A stretch of DNA of 64,000 bases from Macrostomum hystrix (GCA_950097015.1 CATNEN010000011.1:5351001-5415000); one strand, 5' to 3'; positions 51,985 to 62,994 are shown, counted from the first letter of the stretch. Notes: generated by a model from the sequence alone, not told the origin. Program-made: numbers and translations.

Positions 51985-53592
51985 ATGGCGGCTCATTGTG
52001 GCACTGAGCTGTGCCCCATTTGCTTCCGTGACCCGGTCAGGCTGAAGTGCGTCGACAGCGAGTGCCGCTTCGGAGCCATGTGCAGCTCCTGCTTCCAGTC
52101 GCATCACAGAGACGCGAACCACAAAGTTGTGGAGCTGCAAGCGGCCTCCATAATTGACCGCTGTGATCCAGTTGTTGCTAAGAGATTTGCTCAAGTGAAA
52201 GATCTGAGCGAGTTCCAGGAGGTCTCAGAGTCCGACCTCATCAATGCGATTCGGTCATTTGAATTCAGCGATTTCGACAATGCCGAGTTGCTCAGACAGT
52301 TGGAATGTAAATGCGCAAAATGCAGTTGCGTGATGCCTCATCTCAAGCTGGTTACCATGACGACATGCGGCTGTGAGCTGTGCTCAGCCTGCTTTCGCAG
52401 CTTTCTGCAAGGTCTGCCGAGTCGGGCGGACTGTCCGGCATGCAGAACAGCCTGGAGCAGCGATGCGGTGAGTCGCGAGTTCCTCAGGATTCAAGTGTAC
52501 GAGTTGGAGGCTGTGATGGGCTCAGATGAGGCTGGCAGAATGTTGCAGATGCTGGACGACTGGAGGGAACCTGAGGGAGCTGAGGCTGTTTCGCCGCGTG
52601 AAAGCAGCGATCAATCTGCCACTGCCACTCCTTCAGCCGAGGAGTCGCAAATTTCTGATTATTGTAACCTTTGCGGTTCGAATTTAGCCCGGATGCAGTG
52701 TACAGTTGACAGTTGTGTGGCGAGACGACTTTGCAATGATTGCGACCAACTCCTTCACAATCATCCGGCGAGAAAGGACCATTCTCGTACTGCTATAAAT
52801 ATGCAAACTGATCAGCTTGGCGACAACTCAGTTAAGCCGAACTCGATTGCCTGGTCTTGCCTACATTGCACTTTTGAGAATGCATTAAAGTGCGATATAG
52901 ACTATACAAGACACTGGCGCATTGCTTGCCAGGTGTGCAACAGCGTCCATAGCCTGTCGGATATTATTGAACTCATTAAATCCTCCACTGGCAGGAAGTT
53001 TTGCGTGAAGTGCTGCAGCTTGAATGATCCGCTGTCAGCAGGCTGCCAGTTATGCATGTCGACTAGGCGTAACAATGCGGCTGCCTCAACAAATCAGAGC
53101 ATTGAGGGGCCCACAAACCAACGAGAACTTATAAATAATCCTGAAACAATAGGTAGTAGCGCTGGGTCTGGTGCCTATTCAGTTCAAGGTCAGTTGATGC
53201 CAGCAGGTAGTGGCATTGAATCTCTGCCGCCAAGCTTCCCTAGGGGAACTGTGCACGGCAGCAAAGTTTCAGGGTCATCCCAGCTTCGCTCGTGCTGCAA
53301 ATGCCATCAAACTTCAATGGTGGACGTCTGCGCGAGCGTGTTTCAGTGCTCTCATTCCGACTGCAAAGCCGTAACTTGCTGCTCGTGTTCGGGGGAGATT
53401 AAAACACCTGGCTTCTGTCAAAAGTGTCACAGGCCTGATAGCGGGCGAAGCAACCTAGAAGACTCGGTTTGCGGGCATGCTTTAATGCCATCGAGTTCGG
53501 ATGACTCCTACCTTTGGTGCGACACGTGCAAGCGAATCGCTTGCAAGAGGTGCAGGCGAGTTATTCGCTCAATGGGTCATCATCACTGCTGA
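51985..53592 (+). CDS. HOIP-related zinc-finger protein with two HOIP zinc fingers, no RING2, gene I
   Basis: ATG 51985 is 8 bases after an acceptor, giving 535 residues. The first half resembles the start of gene F: zinc finger (10-45, CPICFRDPVRLKC), UBA-like (85-107, SDLINAIRSFEF), RING1 (110-153, CAKCSCVMPHLKL...CPAC). The second half resembles gene H from its start: a second zinc finger (227-265, YCNLCGSNLA...CDQLLHNHP), NZF (290-318, WSCLHCTFEN), a second NZF-like finger (339-357) and an IBR-like cysteine-rich end (about 435-530). RING2 and LDD are absent. It reads as a fusion of two cluster modules. AATAAA at about 53652 is a likely poly(A) signal. Last member of the cluster. Confidence 0.78.
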   Translation: MAAHCGTELCPICFRDPVRLKCVDSECRFGAMCSSCFQSHHRDANHKVVELQAASIIDRCDPVVAKRFAQVKDLSEFQEVSESDLINAIRSFEFSDFDNAELLRQLECKCAKCSCVMPHLKLVTMTTCGCELCSACFRSFLQGLPSRADCPACRTAWSSDAVSREFLRIQVYELEAVMGSDEAGRMLQMLDDWREPEGAEAVSPRESSDQSATATPSAEESQISDYCNLCGSNLARMQCTVDSCVARRLCNDCDQLLHNHPARKDHSRTAINMQTDQLGDNSVKPNSIAWSCLHCTFENALKCDIDYTRHWRIACQVCNSVHSLSDIIELIKSSTGRKFCVKCCSLNDPLSAGCQLCMSTRRNNAAASTNQSIEGPTNQRELINNPETIGSSAGSGAYSVQGQLMPAGSGIESLPPSFPRGTVHGSKVSGSSQLRSCCKCHQTSMVDVCASVFQCSHSDCKAVTCCSCSGEIKTPGFCQKCHRPDSGRSNLEDSVCGHALMPSSSDDSYLWCDTCKRIACKRCRRVIRSMGHHHC

Positions 53593-53744
53593 CTGATGGC
53601 ATCTTCAATACTTTCACATTGAAGATATGATAAATCATGTGCTTAAATTCCTGAATAAAGGGACAGAAAGGCTAGACTGCGAATTGTTTTTTTATTACTG
53701 CTATTTGCACCTTTTGCTAATTATCAATGAGTGATTCTGCTTTT

Positions 53745-53985
53745 CCCCCCTGACTACTGAGCACACACCTAGACAGATACCGTACACATGAGAGGCACAC
53801 ACTCACCGGTGTGTACATCTGTCCCTGAATTTCTCATCGTCAGGCAGTGTACACTCTCACTGTGCCTCGGAGGTTGGACGTCAAAAAGCGACAAGCCCAA
53901 TTTAAGCCTTCTCTCATTAGTTGCGCCCTAACTGAATATAGCCTCTCCTCGGATTCGAGCTCGTGACCTTACTGCGAGAGTCGGA
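53745..53985 (-). mobile_element. SINE family 2, copy g
   Basis: Minus-strand body strings GAGAGTGTACACTGCCTGAC, ACGATGAGAAATTCAGGGAC, and a B-box-like GAGCTCGAATCC. The tail is short. Confidence 0.75.
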
Positions 53986-54514
53986 TCGCCATGCACTCCA
54001 AGTGCAGTGGGGTTAGATTAGAGCTTTCGATTATGTTACATTTTACATTTTACATTTTACATTTAATGTCTGTTTTTTTAGCACGAATGCGCGAATGGCC
54101 TAAAATGCTTTCAATACTGCTGAACCTCTACACTAACATTTACTGATAGTTTTCCGGCCTTTTAAAAACACTATTTAAATATCTTTTGTGTAGTTAAATA
54201 CTTTAAAAAATAAACATTTACTCCGCTTATTCGTCATATAAAAGCTTGTGCTCCAGAAAATGTTTAACAAGGAATCAAAATATTTAAGTCACTATTGCGC
54301 ATTTTTTCATGATTATGCTACGAAGCTAGGCGCTTGAATTAAAAAACTCAGCATACCTACTTAAAGTATGATATCTCATTCCAAAATATGACTTCTCATG
54401 AGGTAAAAATTGTGCTTTCATATTTATCAATCTATCACTCGCTTGTAGATTTAAACGATCACGGCACAATAAAATGAATAGCTTTGCGATCAATATAAAT
54501 GGATTTTAGTTTGA
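53986..54514. other. Intergenic, no gene seen
   Basis: AT-rich, with a short tttacatttaca repeat near 54040. Nothing else recognised. Confidence 0.4.
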
Positions 54515-55310
54515 TCACTTATGTCATTGTCTGATCCACTGTGTCATTTCTCTTATCCTATTAGGTCATTATCTGATCCAGTGGGTCATTGTCTGCTCTA
54601 TAATTTTATTGTCTGGTCAAATTATGTGATTGACTGATATATTAAGTCACTTTTAGATCCTATTAGGTCATTATCTGATCCTATTATACTACTGTCTGAT
54701 CCATTAGGTCATTGTCTGATATTATTATATCACTCTCTGATCCATTAGGTCATTGTCTGATACAGTGGGTCATTGTCTGATACAGTGGGTCATTGTCTGA
54801 TACAGTGGGTCATTGTCTGATACAGTGGGTCATTGTCTGATCCATTAGGTCATTGTCTGATATTATTATATCACTCTCTGATCCATTAGGTCATTGTCTG
54901 ATACAGTGGGTCATTGTCTGATACAGTGGGTCATTGTCTGATCCATTAGGTCATTGTCTGATATTATTATATCACTCTCTGATCCATTAGGTCATTGTCT
55001 GATACAGTGGGTCATTGTCTGATACAGTGGGTCATTGTCTGATCCATTAGGTCATTGTCTGATACAGTCGGTCATTGTCTGATCCATTAGGTCATTGTCT
55101 GATAAAGTGGGTCATAGTCTGATCCATTAGGTCATAGTCTGATCCATTAGGTCATCGTCTGATACAGTGGGTCATAGTCTGATCCATTAGGTCATTGTCG
55201 GATAAAGTGGGTCATAGTCTGATCCATTAGGTCATTGTCTGATACAGTGGGTCATAGTCTGATCCATTAGGTCATTGTCTGGTCCAATAGGTCATTGTCT
55301 GGTCCATCAT
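54515..55310. repeat. 20-bp minisatellite (GATCCATTAGGTCATTGTCT)
   Basis: About 38 units of gatccattaggtcattgtct with acagtggg and attattatatcac variants. A block of about 110 bp (starting gatattattatatcactctc, near 54718, 54850 and 54960) repeats inside it, so there is higher-order structure. Confidence 0.93.
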
Positions 55311-56304
55311 TTGTATCGTGTGTATCCCTAAGCAGATTTAATTAATTCCCATGTGATTCAGCTCATCAAGCTGTAAAATGATTAATTCTGTTCAGTCCAG
55401 TCCATGGACTAACAAGCTGTACATCGTTCTCGAATGGACCTAGGTGATTGTATTATTCCATCGAATCAATTTATCGTTGATAAATATTTTTTGTTCCGCT
55501 TATTATTGATATTCCCTTCTGATATCCAAATATAAATCGATGCGCCTCAAGTTTTACAAAGCAGTCAAATTCGTGCACTTAACAAAATGTCTGAGTAGGA
55601 TGAATTTACTCAGTCTTTCTAATCGATAACTGCTCAATTCCCAACCCAACTTGGGAGCTATCAAAGCTTCCGAATGCTTTTGCTTAATTCCGATTAATAA
55701 AGCAACTCTTCCTCAGCTTCTTGTGACGGTCGAGCCGTCAGTCAGGCATGTTAAACCGGATGGATATTTTTCTGCCCAAATCTGAGTACAGCTAGTCCAC
55801 TTTGAGACCATTTGGAAGGCTAACTCGGCTTGGGCATGCTGGTTACTTACAATCGATCGTCTGATGGTCTCGATCGCTATTTTTTATCTTCATTGGTCGC
55901 ATTCGTCTTCAACTAAAGGCCTTGTTTGGCTTGCTTGTGAACTTTTTCTGGGCAGCAAGGCCATCTCTCTATTGTCTGTCTTCCAACTCCCACTTTCCCA
56001 TATTCCTTCTTGACTTTCTCACTTCCTTCTCACCCTCTGTCTCTGTCTAACTCATTCATCTCTGTCTTTTTTCTCACTATCAATTTCAACAGTGTGAGTA
56101 CATTTTTGTTATTTTTTCTTCTTTCTCACGACTTTCTCATTTGTGTTTCTCATGTCTGTCTGTTTCTCTTGTCTTTTACAGACATCTCTCAGACTTTCTC
56201 AGTCTCTCTCGTCATTCTAATGACCTTTCGTCTTTCTCACGACTCTCTCTTCTTTTCTCACTACTCTCTCTTCTTTTCTCACTACTCTCTCTTCTTTTCT
56301 CTTT
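55311..56304. other. Intergenic, pyrimidine-rich towards the right
   Basis: One copy of the palindrome agtccatggact lies at about 55396-55407. From about 55980 the sequence becomes a degenerate tttctcac/tctctc mixture leading to the SINE. No gene recognised. Confidence 0.4.
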
Positions 56305-56888
56305 ACTTACTTACTTTGCAGGGGGGCCTGGGGCACCTGACGCACAAACACAGGAACGGCATGCCCCCAGGCCGGCGAACTAGGCGAAAGCCGCCCATCG
56401 CGCCGCCTCCCCTGAGCAGGCACCTCACACACACACAGCAGCAAGTCAAGCGGGGAAGGGGGCGGCAGCCGGAGTGCCTCTCACCCCAGGCCCGCACACG
56501 CACAGAGCAGACCAAGCCGGGGCAGAAGGCTGATAGAAATCAGTCCTCAGGGGGGGCCGGGTGGCGAGTGTACACTTTATCCAATCGCGCTGACGGAAAT
56601 CCAGATGAGCGCGCGGCGGTGTACACCCGCCCCCCAGCCACCCCCCGCAAGGTCTAACGCCCCAGCGCCAACGCACATAACTCATACAACGCAGAGCAGG
56701 CACACAGAAAGGTAGGAGCGAAGCTATTTTTCAAGCTTTGATTGCACGAAATATGGTGCACCTCCGCCGGTCGCTACTGTCCAAACCCCCCAACAAGTAC
56801 CGAAATTAATCGTGACTTGAAGGGTGAATCAAACTAGCGTCCTTTGGAGTGCGAGGCAGCGACGTTAGCCGCTGACCTACTCGCCCCC
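56305..56888 (-). mobile_element. tRNA-derived SINE-like element, family 3, inserted beside pyrimidine arrays
   Basis: On the minus strand the element starts GGGCGAGTAGGTCAGCGGCT, with an A-box-like TAGGTCAGCGG, and has a B-box-like AGTTTGATTCACC about 35 bases on. The body is about 500 bp and GC-rich, unlike its flanks. The 3' end carries a short tetranucleotide tail (AAGTAAGTAAGTAAA). The same cttcttttctcac sequence lies on both sides, so it probably inserted into an existing array. Only one copy in the window. Confidence 0.6.
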
Positions 56889-57430
56889 GCTCTTCTTTTC
56901 TCACTACTCTCTCTTCTTTTCTCACTACTCTCTCTCTCTTCTTTTCTCACTACTCTCTCTTCTTTTCTCACTACTCTCTCTTCTTTTCTCACTACTCTCT
57001 CTTCTTTTCTCACTAATCTCTCTCTCTCTTCTTTTCTCATTACTCTCTCTCTCTTCTTTTCTCACTACTCTCTCTTCTTTTCTCACTACTCTCTCTTCTT
57101 TTCTCACTACTCTCTCTTCTTTTCTCACTAATCTCTCTCTCTCTTCTTTTCTCATTACTCTCTCTCTCTTCTTTTCTCACTACTCTCTCTTCTTTTCTCA
57201 CTACTCTCTCTTCTTTTCTCACTACTCTCTCTTCTTTTCTCACTACTCTCTCTTCTTTTCTCACTACTCTCTCTCTCTTCTTTTCTCACTACTCTCTCTC
57301 TCTTCTTTTCTCACTACTCTCTCTCTCTTCTTTTCTCACTACTCTCTCTCTTCTTTTCTCACTACTCTCTCTCTCTTCTTTTCTCACTACTCTCTCTCTT
57401 CTTTTCTCACTACTCTCTCTTCTTTTCTCA
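56886..57430. repeat. Pyrimidine-rich 21-bp-type array (TCTTCTTTTCTCACTACTC)
   Basis: About 25 units of tcttcttttctcactactct with a variable number of tc dinucleotides. One strand is almost all pyrimidine apart from two A residues per unit. Minus-strand frames rich in RKEERE are artefacts. Confidence 0.93.
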
Positions 57431-57735
57431 CTACTATTTCTCGTCTTTCTCACGACTTTGTCCCTCGTCTTTCTCACGACTTTGTCTCTCGTCTTTCTCA
57501 CGACTTTTTCCCTCGTCTTTCTCACGACTTTGTCTCTCGTCTTTCTCACGACTTTTTCCCTCGTCTTTCTCACGACTTTTTCCCTCGTCTTTCTCACGAC
57601 TTTATCTCTCGTCTTTCTCACGACTTTGTCTCTCGTCTTTCTCACGAATTTGTCTCTCGTCTTTCTCACGGATCTCTCGTCTTTCTCAGCACTCTCTGTC
57701 ATGTTTCTCACGGCTCTCTCGTGTTCCTCACGACT
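57431..57735. repeat. 24-bp minisatellite (TCGTCTTTCTCACGACTTTG)
   Basis: About 12 units of tcgtctttctcacgactttg plus tctc, directly continuing the array to its left. Each unit holds the short inverted pair TCGT..ACGA. Confidence 0.92.
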
Positions 57736-59023
57736 CAGTTCTTTTTTCAAATCTGACGTCGCCATATCGAAAAATGGTAGACTTATACTTTCAATTTCGA
57801 AATAAGTTTGTCAGCACTGGTGCAGTAAAAAAAGACGCGGAACAGAAAAATATGGATAAACAGACCGTCGTTAGTAGATGAAAGAAACAGGCATTGTATA
57901 ATTGGCTCGGGTAATGCCAGTGTCACGAACAGATTCGCCAACTCCGTTTGCAGAGATAATCAGCAGTTGATCTCATCGACGAGTAAGAAAACACATTACA
58001 CAAGACAGTGAAATAAGTACTCGTACTTCTTTGTTAATTTGGCCGTCTGCAGTTTGCATACTTTTGTCACGAATTCTCTTTATTATACTCGTAGATAAGG
58101 TTTTATTAATTATTCCAAGATTTCTCATCCTATTATTTTTTTTTCTTAATTAAATCATATTAACTCTACTATAACTACACTAAGTAGCTTGCTTACTAAG
58201 TAGACAGCACGATTCTAATGTATCTACCTGTAGCTTTATTTACCTACCGACCTTATCAACCAATCAGCTTATCTACCTACCGACCTATCTTACCCATCGC
58301 AGTTTATCTAGCTACCAATATATCTACCTATCAATTTATCTACCTACTGACTTATTTACCTACCGGCTAATCTACCAGCAGACTCATATACCTACCTAAT
58401 TTATCTACCTAACTATATATCTATCAACTGAATTATCTTCCTGGCAATTTACAAATCTTGTTTAATTTAGCTAACACTTCGAATGTTGGGTTCTTAACCC
58501 CGAGTTTGCTGTCAAGTATAATAAGGAGAAAATGGAATCAGAAACTGCGTTTCTCAAACTCAGCCCCAAGCAAGGTCAAGTGCGGCTCACATCTAGCAAA
58601 CAAAACTTACTGTTGTTAGCTTGCGGCCCGGCCCACCTTACCTCTTCCTCTGCTCAGTCCTCAATCTTGACTTGTACAGCTAAATGGCAAACATGAGTCC
58701 TATTTTTTCATGTGTTTCTAACCGCAAGTCAACTCAAGAACTGAGAATAACCGTTGCAGCCTCACTTCTCTCCTTTTCTTGACGAAAGCTAAAAGTGGAC
58801 TTGGAAATTGTTGGGGCCATTTTGGTACCAATTTTGTTACAATTTTGCTTCACACCTTCTCTCGTATTCGTAAATTTAAGGCCTAATTGTGCGTCGCCCT
58901 AGAGTTTTTTACAAAGCGGAATATTTTGATTCTTATGGTGGAATCTTGCGAAAATCGGTCATTCTGTTCGGGAACTATCGTGAAGTACACATCCGTGATC
59001 TTCCCCATGGTGCAAAACAGCTT
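57736..59023. other. Intergenic, with a degenerate TCTACCTACC region
   Basis: From about 58215 to 58440 variants of tatctacctaccgac recur with poor periodicity. The rest shows no gene. Confidence 0.45.
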
Positions 59024-59172
59024 GTGTTGGTTAGCTTGTGGTGGTTAGCTTGTGGTGGTTAGCTTGGGGTGGTTAGCTTGTGGTGGTTAGCTTGGGGTGG
59101 TTAGCTTGTGGTGGTTAGCTTGGGGTGGTTAGCTTGTGGTGGTTAGCTTGGGCTGGTTAGCTTGGGCTAGTT
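59024..59172. repeat. 14-bp tandem repeat (GGTTAGCTTGTGGT)
   Basis: About ten units of ggttagcttgtggt, with ggttagcttggggt alternating in a nearly regular pattern. Confidence 0.92.
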
Positions 59173-59227
59173 ACTGGGTGAGTGAGCCGCCGAGAGAAGG
59201 CTTGGCATAATAAATTAGAAAATTATT

Positions 59228-59570
59228 TTCAGGAGGGCTGCGGCCAATGGCCAAAAATTTGGCGACACTAGACCTGCAGCCAGCGAGGAGGCAATGGTGC
59301 CCATTTTGCTGTCTCCTAAGCACACACGCACACAGATTCCGTGCGTAGGCACTCGCTCACACAGGTGTGTACATCTGCCCTGACTTTCTCGTCGTCAGGC
59401 AGTGTGCACTCTTGCACTGTGCCTTAGAGATTGGCCCTCCAGGGCGTAAACTGAACGACAAGCCCCTTAAGCCTTCTCTCCGCGGCTGCGCCTTAAATTA
59501 AGGACCTTGATGCGAGACGCAAACGAGTTAGACCGCTCTGCCACTATAACCCTTGAAGGCTTGGCAGGTT
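59228..59570 (-). mobile_element. SINE family 2, copy h (most complete)
   Basis: Minus strand: leucine-tRNA-like head GGGTTATAGTGGCAGAGCGG then TCTAACTCGTTTGCGTCTCG, the GCGCAGCCGCGGAGAAGGC body, the GTGCACACTGCCTGACGACG block, GGAGACAGCAAAATGGGCAC, and the 3' end GCCGCAGCCCTCCTGAAAAT. With copy a this fixes the family at about 300-340 bp. Confidence 0.82.
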
Positions 59571-60489
59571 GTCGTGCAATGCATACACGTACATCGTTAG
59601 GGCTTTCATTTTTACAACAAGAATCAGTTAGACTGTTGAAATCGATGGGCAACTATTCCAACAAGAATTCAGATTGCAATCTCAACTTTTGGTTTATAAC
59701 TTTTGTCATGCATTTCGTTTCGTCGCCAAATCAGCCGCGGTGATCGCTTGCTATGAAACAAAACATTCCAAAACGGCTGTTGTGGAGCTGGAACCAACTT
59801 GCTCCACAACTGCTAGCAAAGCCTATACTGTGCGAATATTTACAAGTTCGCTCTAGATTTTCCTGAGAAGCCCCACACTGCGTCTGGAATTGAAACCCTA
59901 AGGAAGCAGAACTTTCTGAATTTTTTCTGAGAAAAAAAACTTGTAAAAAATCAGTATGTCAAAAAATGCTGCGATATTAATTCTGGCGACCGGCTTTTTG
60001 TAGGCGTGCCATGAAATTAAAGATAAGGTCGGCCGTCTAGTGGATGAGGACACACGAACTGAACCTTCGAAAACGACTATACTTCTACTTGGAACTGCGT
60101 GATGCGGCTTGAAACAGGAACTACGGTTAAAATTTCTGGCGCACTTCACGACGTTAATGTAAATTATTGATCGACTTCAGAAACCGGGTGCAAATTCCAA
60201 ATTATCTTCAGGTCATGCATGCCATGATTCAGCGAATGGAAAGCTTTGATACAATCCCTGAAATATTACAACAATGCTCTATAAAAATCCTTAGCCCTAG
60301 GGGGTCATTAAACCACCGTGTAATTTCGCAGTAGCAAAGTGCAAGCAAAGATAAGTGCACCATAATATATATCTATAACTTTCAAAGCTAAAATGCAACA
60401 AAATCAATTTTTTCTCTCCTTCTACTCTCCTGTTCTCTGTAGCTTGTCAGCCGCGGTTCTGGATGGTGTCCGATAAGACTTCTTGAAGG
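59571..60489. other. Intergenic, no gene confirmed
   Basis: No recognisable exon. At its right end an excellent acceptor-like sequence (ctcctgttctctgtag, AG at about 60440) precedes the small frame described next. Confidence 0.4.
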
Positions 60490-60684
60490 ATGACTGATGC
60501 CGATCTGCCGCAGCAGCAGCAGAAGCAGCTGTCAAGACTTGTCTTTGACTGCCGAGCGGCCCAGACAGACGACTTGTTGGCTTTCGCAGTGTTTCCAAAC
60601 CATTTTCCAGCTTTGTTAGATTGGGTGTCCGGCTGGGCCTGTGGAGAGTCAGCACGTTGCGTCTGTAGAGATTTCGTTCCCTAG
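60490..60684 (+). CDS. Possible small protein downstream of an acceptor
   Basis: A 64-residue frame (MTDADLPQQQQKQLSRLVFD, later LLAFAVFPNHFPALLDWVSG) starts about 49 bases after a strong acceptor, the same arrangement as the cluster genes. A minus-strand frame overlaps it. No family is recognised and the frame may be chance. Confidence 0.18.
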   Translation: MTDADLPQQQQKQLSRLVFDCRAAQTDDLLAFAVFPNHFPALLDWVSGWACGESARCVCRDFVP

Positions 60685-61327
60685 TAGCGTTGATTTTCCT
60701 TATAATTTTGGCAGCGAAAATCATCAGCCCTACAACCAGTCTCGCTTTCTTAGACCGCCGAAAAACGTCCAAAGCAGAAAGAAATAATTTTGCCAACTGC
60801 TGGCTTGGCCTTGTTTGTCTGTTGGACCAAACACTACTATGCAGCTATTGAACAAACGACTGCCTTCTCTACAGCCAGCAGATCCTAATGACCGCGAATG
60901 CTTCAGTTTAAGTGCAGATCGGATTCCAGCGCCTGGCGACTCGCGCTGTAAAATACTTGCCAACCCTAACTTGCATATGAGGTGGAGGGTATTAGAAATA
61001 TGCTCTTGAAAATGCTTTTCCTTGTTAGCTTTCGAATTTATGAACACTTCCAAAGCTAGCAGTTTCTGATGACGCTACTGAAGCTGCTGATCACAGAGAC
61101 GAGGCCGCGGTTAATTGTGCGCAGAAAGATTTTTTCAGCTTGCATCGCGGGTGAAGAATTGGCAACATGAAAAGGCACCGAGGGTTTTCGGGCCATATGC
61201 TGCCAGCCAATAGCGGAATTAAAATCTGAAATACCAAACAGTAAAATACCACGTGGGTATTTCAAATACCCACATTCTTCTTTTTTCTGCATCTCCTAAA
61301 ATAGATTGGCTGCGTTAATTGAGGGTG

Positions 61328-61475
61328 GGTGTGGCGTCTCCCCAGTCCATGGACTGAACAGCCGTACGCAACCTTCAGATGCGCCGCGCAAAAGCTGCGG
61401 CTGTGCTGTGGGCTGCGCATTTGGCTCAATTGGGGCAGGTGTAATCATGCAGTTATTAATATTACCATTATTATA
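61328..61475 (+). mobile_element. SINE family 1, 3' module only (5' truncated)
   Basis: From TGTGGCGTCTCCCCAGTCCA through CAGATGCGCCGCGC, AAAGCTGCGGCTGTGCTGTG to an ATT-rich tail (about 61451-61474). Same order as the element at 5712-6006 read on its minus strand. 5' truncation with a matching tail is typical of retroposition. Confidence 0.75.
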
Positions 61476-62994
61476 GCCATAAAATAATGTGGATTTAAAT
61501 TTAAATCGGATAGGAAATCTTAAGTAGAAAAAATAAAAAGAAATTCGGGATCTGGAATGGGGTATCCCAGCATAGGGAATAAGGAAACAGCAGATTAGCT
61601 CAATAGAGGAGGAAACACGTAGGCTTTAAACAGAGAGGATCGGAACCATCTGTAAAGTGGCAGATTACACAAAAGGAGTATTAGCACCAGGAGATTAAAC
61701 AAATCATTGAAGATGAGCAAGAAAAGCAACAAACTTTAAAAGCAAGCATTTCGATTAGCTAAATTAGAGAAAATAATAGCTCGTAGTCAACAATGCGAAA
61801 ACACCTCATAGGTAGCAGGCAGACAGGAGATCAATCTAGTTTGCTGCGAGAACCGAAGCCGCTAGTGTTGGGACTGCGGCGATAAGGCGACACCGGGCTA
61901 AAGTCGGCCGAACTAGTATAGCCTAGTAGGAGAGTTCGGCAGCGATTAATAACAGCATGACAATCCGTAAAGCCTTCTCAACGCGCTTCAAAGAGTGTAC
62001 AGCTGCTCAGTCCGTGGACAGGGGAGGCCGCATAGATACCAATCGCCATTAAATTCAGAAGATCAGCTCAAGTTTTCCGGTCTGTCCGATTAAACTACTT
62101 CTAGAATTACAGAACATCGGCATTGTGGAGGCAGTCAACGGTTCTCGTGGCAAAACCAACGATAAATGCATCTTTTTTCAGCTCACAAAATTTCATTCAT
62201 GATGCAACCGTGTCGGCTATTTTGTAGATTATATTGTTAATTTTCATATTTTTGGACCAATATGGATTCGCCATAGAGGTATATATAGAGCAACGACCTT
62301 GTCACCAGAGTCATTGACAAGAAACACTGAATATTTCAACGATGCTGACATCGAAAATTGTGGAACCATACAATGAACTTTCAGGATAATCAGTCATTCG
62401 ATTTGGAAGCTATCATGAAGTAGGCACTGAGTATTTGAAATATCACCGTGCTCTTTCCCCAGGGGCAGAAATAGCGTGGTGTTTCTAAACAGTTAAACAT
62501 TAATTGTTTCTATGGTTCTAATTCACGTTTCCATATAAGGAAATCGTTCGATAAGGAAATGCTTCGCCAGATCCACAGACTCTCTGAGTCACTCCCAGAA
62601 AATAATTATTCCCTCGCTCACCGAGGCACTCTTTGCCACTCTCTTGTGTTCAATCTTACTGAAAATAGGTGAAAATGTCTTCAGATAATCCTTTCTTCGC
62701 CTTTTCATTTACTATTGTCACCTATTTGAGTTCCATTTCCACGATTGTCGCAACACTTTATCACTGGCCAATCACAGAGCTCGGACCATTCCCAGTTTGG
62801 ATCGCTCTTCACCCGCCTCAAATTCTGCCTTAGGCAAGGCACTCCTCCGCAAAGATTCTTCAAGCCGTTAGTGTATTAACAGGCCTGCCTGGGGACAAGC
62901 TAGCCTTCCATTCGCAGCTGTGAAATCAGGCGATCAGCTCCACAAAGCTCTGACCAGTTCCTGCCACAGACTGAAACAGACCAGAGAACGGCAC
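61476..62994. other. Upstream region of the channel gene
   Basis: No exon recognised. A weak match to the SINE family 1 motif occurs near 62000 (cagctgctcagtccgtggac). The 5' UTR and promoter of the next gene probably lie here. Confidence 0.4.

Noticed and set aside
56844-57765. Lys/Arg/Glu-rich minus-strand frames (RKEERE, VVRKTRDK)
   Set aside because: Translations of pyrimidine-rich arrays with no flanking unique coding sequence.
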